The translations under genes were made by a program, and so were the position numbers. The notes beneath the pieces were generated by a model that saw nothing but the letters and a program-made list of their open reading frames with translations, was not told the DNA's origin and made no database searches. From positions 11,748-48,876 of the forward strand of contig NZ_JAKJHX010000031.1 of NCBI RefSeq assembly GCF_021648855.1: a stretch of DNA of 37,129 nucleotides, given 5' to 3'. The DNA is from Tychonema litorale BBK16 (GTDB taxonomy: Bacteria > Cyanobacteriota > Cyanobacteriia > Cyanobacteriales > Microcoleaceae). Shown one piece after another: positions 1 to 9,500 of the stretch. Every line of letters starts with the position of its first letter. The first letter of the stretch is position 1.

Positions 1-573
1 CAGTTTCTGGTTTTCTTGCTGATGATATGTCTCAAGTTTAAACGCCACCTCGCGCCCTTCCTGAAGCTCGCGGCGCAGCTCTTTTAAACCCGCAGATCCC
101 CCTATTTCCTTGATTAAAGACTCAAATAATGTATAAAGCTCATTTAACTCTAGTTTTTCTTGCAAAAATTTATTGTATGTACTCTCATTCTGTTCAGTTA
201 GCTCACGAATTTCTTCCAATTGCGTCAGAGCTTCACTTTTCGCACGGGATATCCCCACCTCAATAACTTCTACGATTTCTGCTTTCGCTGTTTCCGCACG
301 GGATATCTCTGGTTGAACTTCACTTGTCGCACGGGATATCTCTAGCTCAAATTCGCTTTTCGCACGGGATATCTCTAGCTCAAATTCGCTTTTCGCACGG
401 GATATCTCTACCTCAATAACTTCTGCGATTTCTGCTTTCGCCTTTTTCGCCGCGGATACATCTAGCTCAACTTCCTTTGCTTGCTCAAGCACTTTATTAG
501 CTTCTGTGATACCATCACTAATCATTTTCCACAGAGCTTCGAGTTGACCGGCTATTTCAGAATCATTTTGCAT
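1..573 (-). CDS. Coiled-coil protein with 11-residue repeats (partial, runs off left edge)
   Basis: The frame is open for 191 residues from an ATG at 573 to the window edge, so the C-terminus is missing. The start MQNDSEIAGQ follows a GAGG about 12 bases upstream. The protein is highly charged and almost entirely predicted coiled coil, with no signal peptide or membrane segment. Residues from about 40 to 110 contain repeats of the type EISRAKSEFEL, an 11-residue (hendecad) period, and the corresponding DNA is nearly identical between copies. It lies 49 bases downstream of the RelE-helicase gene on the same strand, so the two are probably co-transcribed. I recognise no family; a structural or oligomerising partner of the helicase is an inference from position only. 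Confidence 0.75.
   Translation of the reverse strand, partial: MQNDSEIAGQLEALWKMISDGITEANKVLEQAKEVELDVSAAKKAKAEIAEVIEVEISRAKSEFELEISRAKSEFELEISRATSEVQPEISRAETAKAEIVEVIEVGISRAKSEALTQLEEIRELTEQNESTYNKFLQEKLELNELYTLFESLIKEIGGSAGLKELRRELQEGREVAFKLETYHQQENQKL
241..462 (-). repeat. 33/54-bp tandem coding repeats (hendecad units)
   Basis: Five copies of CGCACGGGATATC begin at 241, 295, 328, 361 and 394, and a degenerate one begins at 448. The spacings are 54, 33, 33, 33 and 54 bases. The 54-base units carry an extra 21 bases coding for an AEI(A/V)EVIEV segment. All spacings are multiples of 3 and the first three 33-base steps equal 11 codons. This points to recent in-frame duplication inside the coiled-coil gene. 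Confidence 0.85.
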
Positions 574-622
574 TTTCAAAACTTACCTCTATTACAGTCA
601 CTTCACAATAAATTATTTCAGT

Positions 623-2998
623 CTATTTGTCTAACGCATCTGGAAAAGGGCGATCGAGCATAGCCTGACATAGTAACGATACCAAAGAGCCAGAACGATT
701 GGCTATTTTATCAGACCAAGGATAATCTTTCGGTATAGGTTCCCCTATTTTCTCACGGACTCGCGCTGCTTCATAGACTAAATTTTTGTGTTCTAAATCT
801 TTGGCGATACTTTCAACTAAACGTTTATATTCCTTCTCATTAGTATTTTGAAAACCAGACGCTTCCTCAACTGCTTGCCAAGAACAGTTCATTGCCCGTA
901 ATAGCAAACAGCGTAGAGAAATATTCTCAGACGGAACATTTTTTAACTCCTCTTTTAAAGAGTTAGTGCAATCAGTATCATTTTCTAATTTCTTTGGCAA
1001 ATCATTGTAATGCTTCTGCAATCTCTTGATTGCTTTTTGCTCCCATTCGTAAAGACTTTCACTTTCAACTTTAGCTAAATTTAAAACAAAATAAGTATCT
1101 AAGTATGGATGCCCATTGTCACAGCCGCCTTTCAGCAACTTTTCTTGAGTTTCTTGAGGGTTATCTTTGAGCAGGCTTACGTCAACACCACTCGCAAATT
1201 CAGCGATCCAACTAGCAGCTTGTTCCGCATCAATAGCATCAATAGTTTGGCAACATTCAAAGTAGCTCCTACCAATTCTCTCTAATTCTTCTGTAGTTGC
1301 TACCACTAATAAGCGAGAGCGAGGGCGCGTTAGCAATGTGTACCATTGAAAACTCTCTTCTAACCGAGATGTCCCATTATTCTCAAATATCCGAAAAGCT
1401 ACGCAAGCATCAAACTCGCGTCCTTTAGCTTTTTCTGCATTTAAAATTTCTAGACTCCGTTGCTTTCCATCTGGATTAGTCCAAAGGACTTTCACCTGGT
1501 TTGCTGACTGCTGAAGAAAATACCTTTCACCCTGTCCCTCTCCAGATGAGTTTACTCGCGAATTTAAAAGCCCTAAAAACTCTAAAGCTAACTCCGATGA
1601 AGGGTATTCTAGTAAGCGCACTTGCTCACCTTCTTCAACAGCATATTTAGGATCGCTTGGTTCGGGAAAATGCCGGTGCCGGCCATGATGCCTAGCAAAT
1701 TCTAAAAACTGATTGGCAAACTTTAAAATATGGCGTGAATTTCGATAATTGTACTTAAGTTCAATGGGCCGGCCTAACTCTAGTTTCCCCCAGTCAAAGT
1801 CTACGGGTTGAATTCTCTGATTTAAGTCTCCCAACAACCAAAGATAAGTGGAATGTCCCTGGTTTTCCCAAGCTTCTCTTACAGCAATTAGAGCCTGTAA
1901 CTTAGCTAATAAAAAATCTTGGGCTTCATCGACAATTAAAATAGTAGGCTGGTTTTGGTAAGGAGGGCGAGGCGGAGGAGATATAAGTTGAGTCGCAACA
2001 CCGAAGTTGCAGAGGCGATTCCCTAACTTTTTTCTCCACAATTCCGGTCTAATATTCTCAAGAATTTCAATACGTTCTCTATTTTCTTGGTAGATGGCAT
2101 TTTTATCGTTGTTACCATTTTCCCGATCCAGAACGAAAGCTTGATATAGCAAAACATCTCGCGAACTAATATTTTCTAAGCTGGGTGCTAAACCCTCGAA
2201 TCTCACTAATTCTTGCAGAGCTTTTAATTCTTCCTCTGAAGTTGCTAGGCGAGCGCCCAATTCTGGATCTACTTCACGCACCCAATCAGGAAAAGTACCC
2301 AGCCAAAAACCTTCGGAATTTTGCTCTTTTATCTTCTTGATCTCTGAGTAATTTTCCAAATCTTCACGCAATGCTGGAGGAACAATAAGCATTGTGTTCC
2401 ACCCTTTATCGCGATGAAGTTCACAAGCTAGAAGAGCCGCACATACAGTTTTACCCGTTCCTGGCCCACTCTGAACTAACCAATTGTTTGTAGACCATAT
2501 CCCCTGCTGCATCAACTCAGCAAATGGCTGTTTTTGGTAACGGGTTAGCACCGGCGAGTAGCGATAATAGTTGGCATAAATAAATTTGTACCAACGATCT
2601 TCTTCTTTGTTCCAATTACTATCTTCTAGTGAAATTTCATAAGCTGGATGATCTACTAGCGCGGTTCCTTGAGGTTTATTCAATTCTTCTATTGCCTCTA
2701 TTTCCTCTATTTCCTCTATTTCCAGCGGATCTGTGCGATCGCGACTGTCAAACACCCGATCGTAAACATCTCCTCGCAAACCAGCTTTAATCACTACAAT
2801 ATTGCCAGAATCTCGTTCCCAGATCACACGCAGTTGACCTTGACGAGTTCGCCACAGGTTTTCATATCCCTGTAAACTTTTAACATCTGGATGGCTGCCT
2901 TGGCTCAAACCACTGATAATCTGGTAAACTATCTGAAAATTGTCATAAGATAGTTTTTGTATCTCGCGAAAGGCTGCCCGAATAATTTTTACTGACAT
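623..2998 (-). CDS. RelE/ParE-like domain fused to superfamily 1 DNA/RNA helicase
   Basis: 791 residues. Residues 1-85 look like a RelE/ParE toxin fold: a helical start, then SLQGYENLWRTRQGQLRVIW and IVVIKAGLRGDVYDRV, the usual strands of this family. Residues 93-107 are an acidic EIEEIEEIEAIEEL linker. The rest is a UvrD/Rep-like SF1 helicase: Walker A SGPGTGKT (177-184), Walker B ILIVDEAQD (353-361), motif III LLGDLNQRI (388-396), YNYRNS (416-421), motif V near AEKAKGREFDA (521-531) and motif VI TLLTRPRSRLLVV (554-566). All hallmark helicase residues are present, so ATPase activity is expected. The C-terminal 200 residues are helical and not recognised. No antitoxin gene is seen upstream; the coiled-coil gene follows 49 bases downstream. 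A phage-defence or nucleic-acid surveillance role is inference. Confidence 0.85.
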   Translation of the reverse strand: MSVKIIRAAFREIQKLSYDNFQIVYQIISGLSQGSHPDVKSLQGYENLWRTRQGQLRVIWERDSGNIVVIKAGLRGDVYDRVFDSRDRTDPLEIEEIEEIEAIEELNKPQGTALVDHPAYEISLEDSNWNKEEDRWYKFIYANYYRYSPVLTRYQKQPFAELMQQGIWSTNNWLVQSGPGTGKTVCAALLACELHRDKGWNTMLIVPPALREDLENYSEIKKIKEQNSEGFWLGTFPDWVREVDPELGARLATSEEELKALQELVRFEGLAPSLENISSRDVLLYQAFVLDRENGNNDKNAIYQENRERIEILENIRPELWRKKLGNRLCNFGVATQLISPPPRPPYQNQPTILIVDEAQDFLLAKLQALIAVREAWENQGHSTYLWLLGDLNQRIQPVDFDWGKLELGRPIELKYNYRNSRHILKFANQFLEFARHHGRHRHFPEPSDPKYAVEEGEQVRLLEYPSSELALEFLGLLNSRVNSSGEGQGERYFLQQSANQVKVLWTNPDGKQRSLEILNAEKAKGREFDACVAFRIFENNGTSRLEESFQWYTLLTRPRSRLLVVATTEELERIGRSYFECCQTIDAIDAEQAASWIAEFASGVDVSLLKDNPQETQEKLLKGGCDNGHPYLDTYFVLNLAKVESESLYEWEQKAIKRLQKHYNDLPKKLENDTDCTNSLKEELKNVPSENISLRCLLLRAMNCSWQAVEEASGFQNTNEKEYKRLVESIAKDLEHKNLVYEAARVREKIGEPIPKDYPWSDKIANRSGSLVSLLCQAMLDRPFPDALDK
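2689..2724 (-). repeat. 9-bp in-frame tandem repeat (acidic linker)
   Basis: Four 9-base units (CTATTGCCT, CTATTTCCT twice, CTATTTCCA on the plus strand) encode the IEE/IEA linker between the RelE-like and helicase domains. The 9-base period keeps frame, so copy-number change alters only linker length. Confidence 0.75.
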
Positions 2999-3208
2999 AG
3001 GCTACTTTCTGACCCTCATATCCAGAATCTTGCATATCCTTATTATTTACTTATCATATAAATTTTGAGACTTATACTTTTGTAAGTAAACTTAATAAAA
3101 CCTACCAAACCAATTTTGAAAGCCACGACTTTGACCCGTAGAAACTCTAATCTACAATCATTGTATGCTAATCAAGAAATTTGTTATTTAACTAAACTCA
3201 ATATACAA

Positions 3209-3237
3209 ATCCCCGACTTCTTCAAGAAGTCGGGGAT
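3209..3237. repeat. 29-bp perfect palindrome (dispersed cyanobacterial type)
   Basis: Two 14-base arms, ATCCCCGACTTCTT and its exact complement, are separated by one base (3223). The CCCCGACTTCTT motif is of a kind that I recall as widely dispersed in filamentous cyanobacteria; that is memory, not a search. Only one copy is present in this window. It could act as a terminator or mRNA-stabilising hairpin. Confidence 0.7.
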
Positions 3238-3385
3238 ATAATTTGGTATGACAATTCAAGTTTCTGTAAAGGTGAGTTGTTGGGTAGAAATTAAAACCAT
3301 TTAAATTATCTCCCCCTTTTCGGTATGCTTATTTTATATTTTAACTTTATTTCTTAGTCCGTGCAGGCGAACTTTTCTAAAATAA

Positions 3386-3414
3386 TTATAGGGCGAGCAA
3401 TGCCCGCCCTATAA
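3386..3414 (-). terminator. petH: Probable petH terminator hairpin
   Basis: Arms TTATAGGGCG (3386-3395) and CGCCCTATAA (3405-3414) enclose a 9-base loop, 24 bases after the petH stop codon. On the minus strand the stem is followed by TTATTTTAG, a moderate U-tract. The symmetric AT flanks could let it work on both strands. Confidence 0.6.
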
Positions 3415-3437
3415 CTAAGACTAAATTACCTTACACA

Positions 3438-4676
<1,239 letters not shown>

Positions 4677-4681
4677 TTATA

Positions 4682-4709
4682 AAGATAGAGAATGTGACCG
4701 TAGACTCAA
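4682..4709 (-). promoter_or_regulatory. petH: Candidate petH promoter
   Basis: On the minus strand TTGAGT (4709-4704) and TATCTT (4687-4682) are 16 bases apart, about 33 bases ahead of the chosen petH start. The boxes are imperfect, and TATAAC just downstream is an alternative -10. Confidence 0.35.
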
Positions 4710-5003
4710 TTTACTTTTTTCTTAAGGTCATCGGGACTAATTGGTCGCGTTAATCTTTCAGCCTCGCCACCGAGGGTAGGCATATCAAGTTTTGGTCGAT
4801 CGCATCCCCAATTCCCAATTAGCCAAACACCCCACGAACCTCGTCCGGTTGCATTCAGGTGTTGACTTATAGCTATTGTCGTCTGCGTACTGCGACTATT
4901 TTACCCGATCGGGGGATCAGCCCCGATAAGTCGTTTTGATTTGGATCGCGATCGAGTATTTATACCTTCCCAACCTCATGATGGGTCAATTGTCTAAATA
5001 ATT

Positions 5004-5040
5004 GTCAAATCTCAAATCTCAAATCTCAAAAATCTCAAAT
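5004..5040. repeat. 7-nt tandem repeat (CTCAAAT)
   Basis: Units of CTCAAAT, two exact and the rest with small changes, fill 5004-5040 in the petH/prk spacer. It is one of six 7-nt-period repeats in the window. Confidence 0.75.
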
Positions 5041-5129
5041 CGATCGCCATAGATGTTGTAGTGGGCGATCGCATTCTGGTAAGATTAACTACTAAAGTCA
5101 GTGTTAATAGATCTTACGATCTTATGCCC

Positions 5130-5257
5130 CAAGCAATCCCAAATGCCTTGTGCGATGGGATAGAGAGCTGCGTAGTTCAGCCCAGGCGGGTCAATCCGCT
5201 CGAAGTAAAAAAGAAAGGGGAGGGATTCACGCCTCCCATGTCATACATAAATGACTA
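5130..5257 (+). ncRNA. Structured RNA candidate, HEARO/omega-RNA-like, without its nuclease gene
   Basis: Five consecutive hairpins can be drawn: ATCCCA/TGGGAT (5136-5141 with 5156-5161), GCTG/CAGC (5167-5170 with 5178-5181), GCGG/CCGC (5186-5189 with 5196-5199), GGGAGG/CCTCCC (5218-5223 with 5232-5237) and GTCAT/ATGAC (5240-5244 with 5251-5255). The composition is clearly different from the AT-rich flanks. The GAGCTGCGTAGTTCAGCCC and GGGGAGGGATTCACGCCTCCC-type segments resemble, from memory, HEARO RNAs, the omega guide scaffolds of IscB elements in cyanobacteria. No IscB or TnpB gene is adjacent, so it would be an orphan copy. A structured RNA is fairly likely; the family name is uncertain. 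Confidence 0.45.
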
Positions 5258-5294
5258 TACTTTTACAAGCTATTAATTACTTGCCTTGAAAATT

Positions 5295-5388
5295 GCTTGG
5301 GTCTTCCCAAGCAGGCAGTCAACAGACTGCTGTATGCTGGTTTTGCTCGATCCTATCGTGGTAGCAAAGCCACACAAAGCCTGCTTGG
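5295..5388 (+). promoter_or_regulatory. Structured leader upstream of prk with alternative pairings
   Basis: GCTTGG (5295-5300) pairs with CCAAGC (5307-5312). The segment CCAAGCAGGC (5307-5316) can instead pair perfectly with GCCTGCTTGG (5379-5388), closing a domain that contains GCAGTC/GACTGC (5315-5320 with 5325-5330) and TTTGCT/AGCAAA (5342-5347 with 5363-5368) around CGAT/ATCG. The first and last pairings exclude each other. It ends 73 bases before the prk start, so it is probably in the prk 5' UTR or is an independent small RNA. No known riboswitch consensus was recognised. Confidence 0.4.
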
Positions 5389-5461
5389 ATCTACCTGTGG
5401 GCTGAAATTTTGTGGAATTTACACTTGAGTTAGTAAACAGTGATTTTTTTAGAGGGAAACT

Positions 5462-6466
5462 ATGAAAAGTAAGCCGGATCGCGTGGTTTTAATTGGCGTT
5501 GCCGGAGACTCCGGTTGCGGAAAATCTACTTTTTTGCGCCGATTGACAGATTTGTTCGGGGAAGATTTCGTTACTGTGATCTGCCTGGACGACTATCATT
5601 GTCTCGATCGCAAACAGCGTAAAGAAACAGGAATTACCGCCCTTGACCCCAGAGCGAATAATTTCGACCTGATGGCCGAGCAGATGAAGGCCCTCAAAGA
5701 AGGTCGGGGAATCGACAAGCCGATTTACAACCACGAAACCGGTCTGCTCGATCCTCCTGAGCGCGTAGAGCCGAATCATGTCATCGTCATTGAGGGATTG
5801 CACCCACTGTACGACGAGAGAGTTCGATCGCTCCTCGACTTCAGCGTCTACCTCGACATCAGCGACGAAGTAAAAATTGCTTGGAAAATCCAGCGCGACA
5901 TGGCGGAACGGGGTCACCGTTACGAAGACGTGCTGTTTGCGATCAATGCTCGCAAGCCAGATTTTACGGCCTACATCGACCCACAAAAGCAATATGCTGA
6001 TGTGGTAATTCAAGTATTAACTACCAATTTAATTAAGGATGACAAAGAGCGGAAAGTTCTGCGAGTGCAGATGATCCAGCGCGAAGGCATCGCCAATTTT
6101 GAGCCTGCGTATTTGTTTGACGAAGGTTCAACAATTAACTGGATTCCTTGCGGTCGCAAACTGACTTGTTCCTATCCAGGAATTAAGATGTATTACGGGC
6201 CAGACGCTTTCTACGGTCACGAAGTCTCGATTTTGGAAGTAGACGGTCAGTTTGAAAATCTCGAAGAAGTTATTTACATCGAAAGCCATTTGAGCAAAAC
6301 TTCTGCGAAGTACGAAGGCGAATTGACTCACCTATTGCTTCAACACCGCGAATACCCTGGTTCCAATAATGGCACCGGTTTGTTCCAAGTGTTGGTGGGA
6401 CTGAAGATGCGGGCAACTTACGAGAAGTTGACTGCGAAGGAATCGAAAGTGGCTGTTAGTGTTTAG
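5462..6466 (+). CDS. prk: Phosphoribulokinase
   Basis: Phosphorylates ribulose 5-phosphate with ATP to ribulose 1,5-bisphosphate, the CO2 acceptor of the Calvin cycle. 334 residues, the usual cyanobacterial length. The P-loop is GVAGDSGCGKST (12-23), followed by VICLDDYHCLDR, which supplies the second cysteine of the redox pair. The C-terminal pair in PCGRKLTCSYPG matches the site through which the enzyme is held with CP12 and GAPDH in the dark. FEPAYLFDEGSTINWIPCGR and HEVSILEVDGQFE are typical family segments. The ATG is preceded by AGAGGG 6 bases upstream. It is transcribed alone, with a hairpin-rich leader before it and a strong terminator after it. Light/dark redox control is expected from the family. 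Confidence 0.98.
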   Translation: MKSKPDRVVLIGVAGDSGCGKSTFLRRLTDLFGEDFVTVICLDDYHCLDRKQRKETGITALDPRANNFDLMAEQMKALKEGRGIDKPIYNHETGLLDPPERVEPNHVIVIEGLHPLYDERVRSLLDFSVYLDISDEVKIAWKIQRDMAERGHRYEDVLFAINARKPDFTAYIDPQKQYADVVIQVLTTNLIKDDKERKVLRVQMIQREGIANFEPAYLFDEGSTINWIPCGRKLTCSYPGIKMYYGPDAFYGHEVSILEVDGQFENLEEVIYIESHLSKTSAKYEGELTHLLLQHREYPGSNNGTGLFQVLVGLKMRATYEKLTAKESKVAVSV

Positions 6467-6488
6467 AACACGGACATGAAAGATTTGG

Positions 6489-6514
6489 GAGGCGCGATTG
6501 CGCCTCTTTTTTTT
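6489..6514 (+). terminator. prk: Rho-independent terminator of prk
   Basis: GAGGCGC (6489-6495) and GCGCCTC (6500-6506) form a perfect 7-bp stem with a GATT loop, followed by eight T residues (6507-6514). It begins 22 bases after the prk stop. Confidence 0.93.
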
Positions 6515-6539
6515 GTGGGAAATTAAGGAATGATATAGA

Positions 6540-6560
6540 GGACACGGCACTGCCGTGTCC
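6540..6560. repeat. Dispersed 21-bp palindrome, copy a
   Basis: GGACACGGCA, one central C, then TGCCGTGTCC: a perfect palindrome between the convergent prk and RTX genes, preceded by ATGATATAGA as in the copy at 13821. It belongs to a family of seven in this window. Confidence 0.85.
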
Positions 6561-6583
6561 CCACCACGATCAAAGTCCGCAGG

Positions 6584-9500
6584 CTAAAAAGACCCAATTC
6601 CGAAGGAAGAAGGTAGAGATGAAGAAATCTTCTGTTCAGCGGCTATTTGACCGACTGGTTGGCTAACTACGCCAAATCCAGAGCGATTTATTACTGTGGG
6701 GTCGATCGCATAATTCTGCTCAGTATCAAACCTCAATGAGTCAAAAACTGTTCTGAAGTCTGTGATGAAAGCACTCTTATCGTCGGAGGTTTGGACGCTG
6801 ATATTATCTCTTGACATCTTAGGGTTGATCGCACCAGCATCAGTCACAATATCTAGTGATTGCGCCCGCCGGAGAATTTCAGTCTCCAAAGTCAGCCCCA
6901 AAGCTAATATTTGAGTAAACTGAGTAGCGCTAAAATTATTATCACTCACTAGCACTAAAGATTGCTGTCCGTTCGGCAACACCGGCCCCAAAGTCATGCC
7001 TTCCACATTATCCAAACCAGTCGGTAAACCTAGGCTGTCAAAATTGAGAACCAAGCGTTTTTCAACGGGTTTTACAGTATTAATGTTAACCGCATTCAGC
7101 GAATTAATACCGCTGATATCGCTGGCTCCATTTAGCTGTACTTCGTAGAGTTTGATGGTATTTCCCGTACCTGGTGCGCCTGTGGAAAAAGAGCGTTCTA
7201 GTGCTAAGAAAGTGCCTCGATTGTCTAAGGCTAACAGTTCCACTAAACCATTGGTACTAAAAGCTGTTTCTGGAACTGATGGAAGTGCTACCGGGTCAGT
7301 TACATACAGAAATTCTTGTTCCGGCTGTCCTGTGGTTAAATTATATTTGACAATGCGCGATCGCGAACCGCTATTAATTGTCGCCAGCGGCCCGTCTTGC
7401 ACCAGAGCATTCTCCGTTGCTGTAAACAAGAATTTACCATTGGGAGTAATTGTCAGGTTTTCAAAAGCTACATTGTTGCGAACTCCCGCTGTTGGCGTAT
7501 CTCCTGTATCAACAACTTGATTGTTGTTAGTATCCTGAACCAGAGGTACAAACTTTGAAGGCACTGGTAATTGTCGCAACTGGAGGCCACTTCCTAAAGC
7601 AAACTCGTTTACAAATGGACTCTGAACTCTGGCAGCACCCAAGTTAGGACTGACTTCACCTTCGGAGGAAATAAACACGGTGCGGTTATTTGTTAAACCG
7701 ATACCTTCGGGGTCAACAGTATTAGTAGCAAAAGGTTGAGCATTTTGGTTAAGCAGAGTTGTCACAGAGGAGAAATTAATCCCGGAACTAGACAGTGCAC
7801 CAGAACTTAAATCGATATTCAAAGTATAGAATCTGGCCGGATTTCTGTCCGATCGATCGTCAGAAATACTGTAGTAGCGATTGTTAACTTGGTCGTAATC
7901 AATGCCAGAAAGTCCGCCGAGTTGAGTTCCTTGGACAGTGACAGAACCTGTGGGATAAGTAGCTTGTCCGATGAAGTTGGTATTTTTGACACTGGTGCGG
8001 GGAGAACGATCGCCTACAGCAACATCTGCCCAAACTAAACTATGATCAGAAGTAGGAGTAGTATCCGCATTTTGGCGATCGCCCACCAATCTGTACAGCG
8101 GATCTGTCGTCACAGGCCAAAATACCGCAGCATCATTAACTGGCAAATCAGCAGACGGCAAAACATAATCAACTCGCAGATTTCCCGAACCCGTTCCTGC
8201 ATCTCCAAAATCCGCCGTATCAAAAGCCGGATTTCCTTTTTGGTTGACATTATTGCCGCCGTCTGCTACTTGTTGAATCCCGCCTAAACTTGCCGGAATC
8301 ATGCTAGTAACTCCTGTATTTACCCGCGAGTTATTGAGCAACTGCAAAATCGCATTGTCAAAACTATCCCCATCAACAGGATCGGCATTTTGGTCGCCCA
8401 TAATTACGAAACTCGCATTCGGTGCAAGTCCGCCAAATGTGCGGCGATCGTCGTAAATATAACTACCTTTTCCAGGAGTAATGTAATCTGCCCACAAGCG
8501 AATTTCATCATGATTTCGCTTGCCATTTCTGTCTTCAGGGCCGTCAAAAACAGGCGGTGTTGGATGACTGACTAAGGCGTGAACTATCTCACCGTTGATA
8601 TTAATTGGTACGTCCCAATGACTCTTGGACGAAAGACGAAATACGTTTAATTCAGCAGGCGAGTAATAGTCATTGGCGACCGTAGTAGCCGAGTTGTCCG
8701 GCAAAAATGCCCCCGGCATATCTTTCCACAGGAAATTTTGGAATGTGCGAATATTGGCAGTATCAATGGGATATTTCGAGTACAAAGCCATCCCAAATTG
8801 TCCAGGAAAATCCCCAAATCCGAAAGCGTCGTTGCCGTATCCGCTGCTGCCAACTTCTGTGACAGTGGAACCGTTATTATCTAAATCGAAACCGGAAGCA
8901 ATCCCTGTGTTAGAAGGGGCGGTATAGCGAAAGGGATAATTAACAGGATTTGCGCCGTTTTGACTGACAGATAGATAGTTTTGCTGAAACAAATTTAGGG
9001 CTGTGTTGCTGTTGTCGTAGTCAAACTCGTTAATCAACAAAATATCTGGATTTGTCCGCTGAATAGTTTCAGCGACATTCTTGGCTTGCTGATTATCAGG
9101 AGTAGAAATGTCTGTAATTAACCGACCTGCACTACTGCGGTTCAAAGAAGCGTTGAAGCTAGAAAAGCGTACTACCGGAACCGGATTTTCGGCAATAATG
9201 AAATCTCCCGAATCGAAATTTCTGACTCCTTCCAAAATCGCTAGAAATTGATTAGTTCCTGGATCTTTGAGAACAATACTGTTGCTGAAATTACCCGTAC
9301 CTCTAGAAATTTCGATGTTGGCGGGGGAGATGCCGCTAACACTAATTAAGTCTTGACCTTTGACAAAATCGGTAATCAGGTCAGCATTTTCTAGTTGTGA
9401 ACCGCCTGTAGTGCGGGTGCCGATCCGCCCGATCGCAAAAATATCCTTACCACCACCACCGGTCAAAATGTCGCGATCGAGATCGCCGAAGAGAAAATCG

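Larger units (their letters stand above)
2999..3437. other. Spacer between petH end and helicase gene start
   Basis: This 439-base AT-rich spacer contains no convincing gene. It holds a petH-side hairpin at 3386-3414 and a long palindrome at 3209-3237, listed separately. The helicase promoter should lie at its left end on the minus strand; a TATGAT-like box occurs at 3053-3058 but I see no well-spaced -35 box. Confidence 0.6.

Noticed and set aside
241..462. CRISPR-like regular repeats
   Set aside because: Spacing is 33 or 54 bases with almost identical sequence throughout, there are no unique spacers, and the repeats are in frame within a long coding region.
4870..4895. NtcA site upstream of petH
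   Set aside because: GTCGTCTGCGTAC resembles GTA-N8-TAC but has the wrong spacing and first half.
5061..5276. 71-codon plus-strand frame in the petH-prk spacer
   Set aside because: It crosses all the hairpins of the structured RNA candidate and has no start signal; the RNA explanation fits better.
5489..6013. Minus-strand frame of 174 codons inside prk
   Set aside because: It is antisense to an unambiguous gene and shows no recognisable domain or ribosome-binding site.
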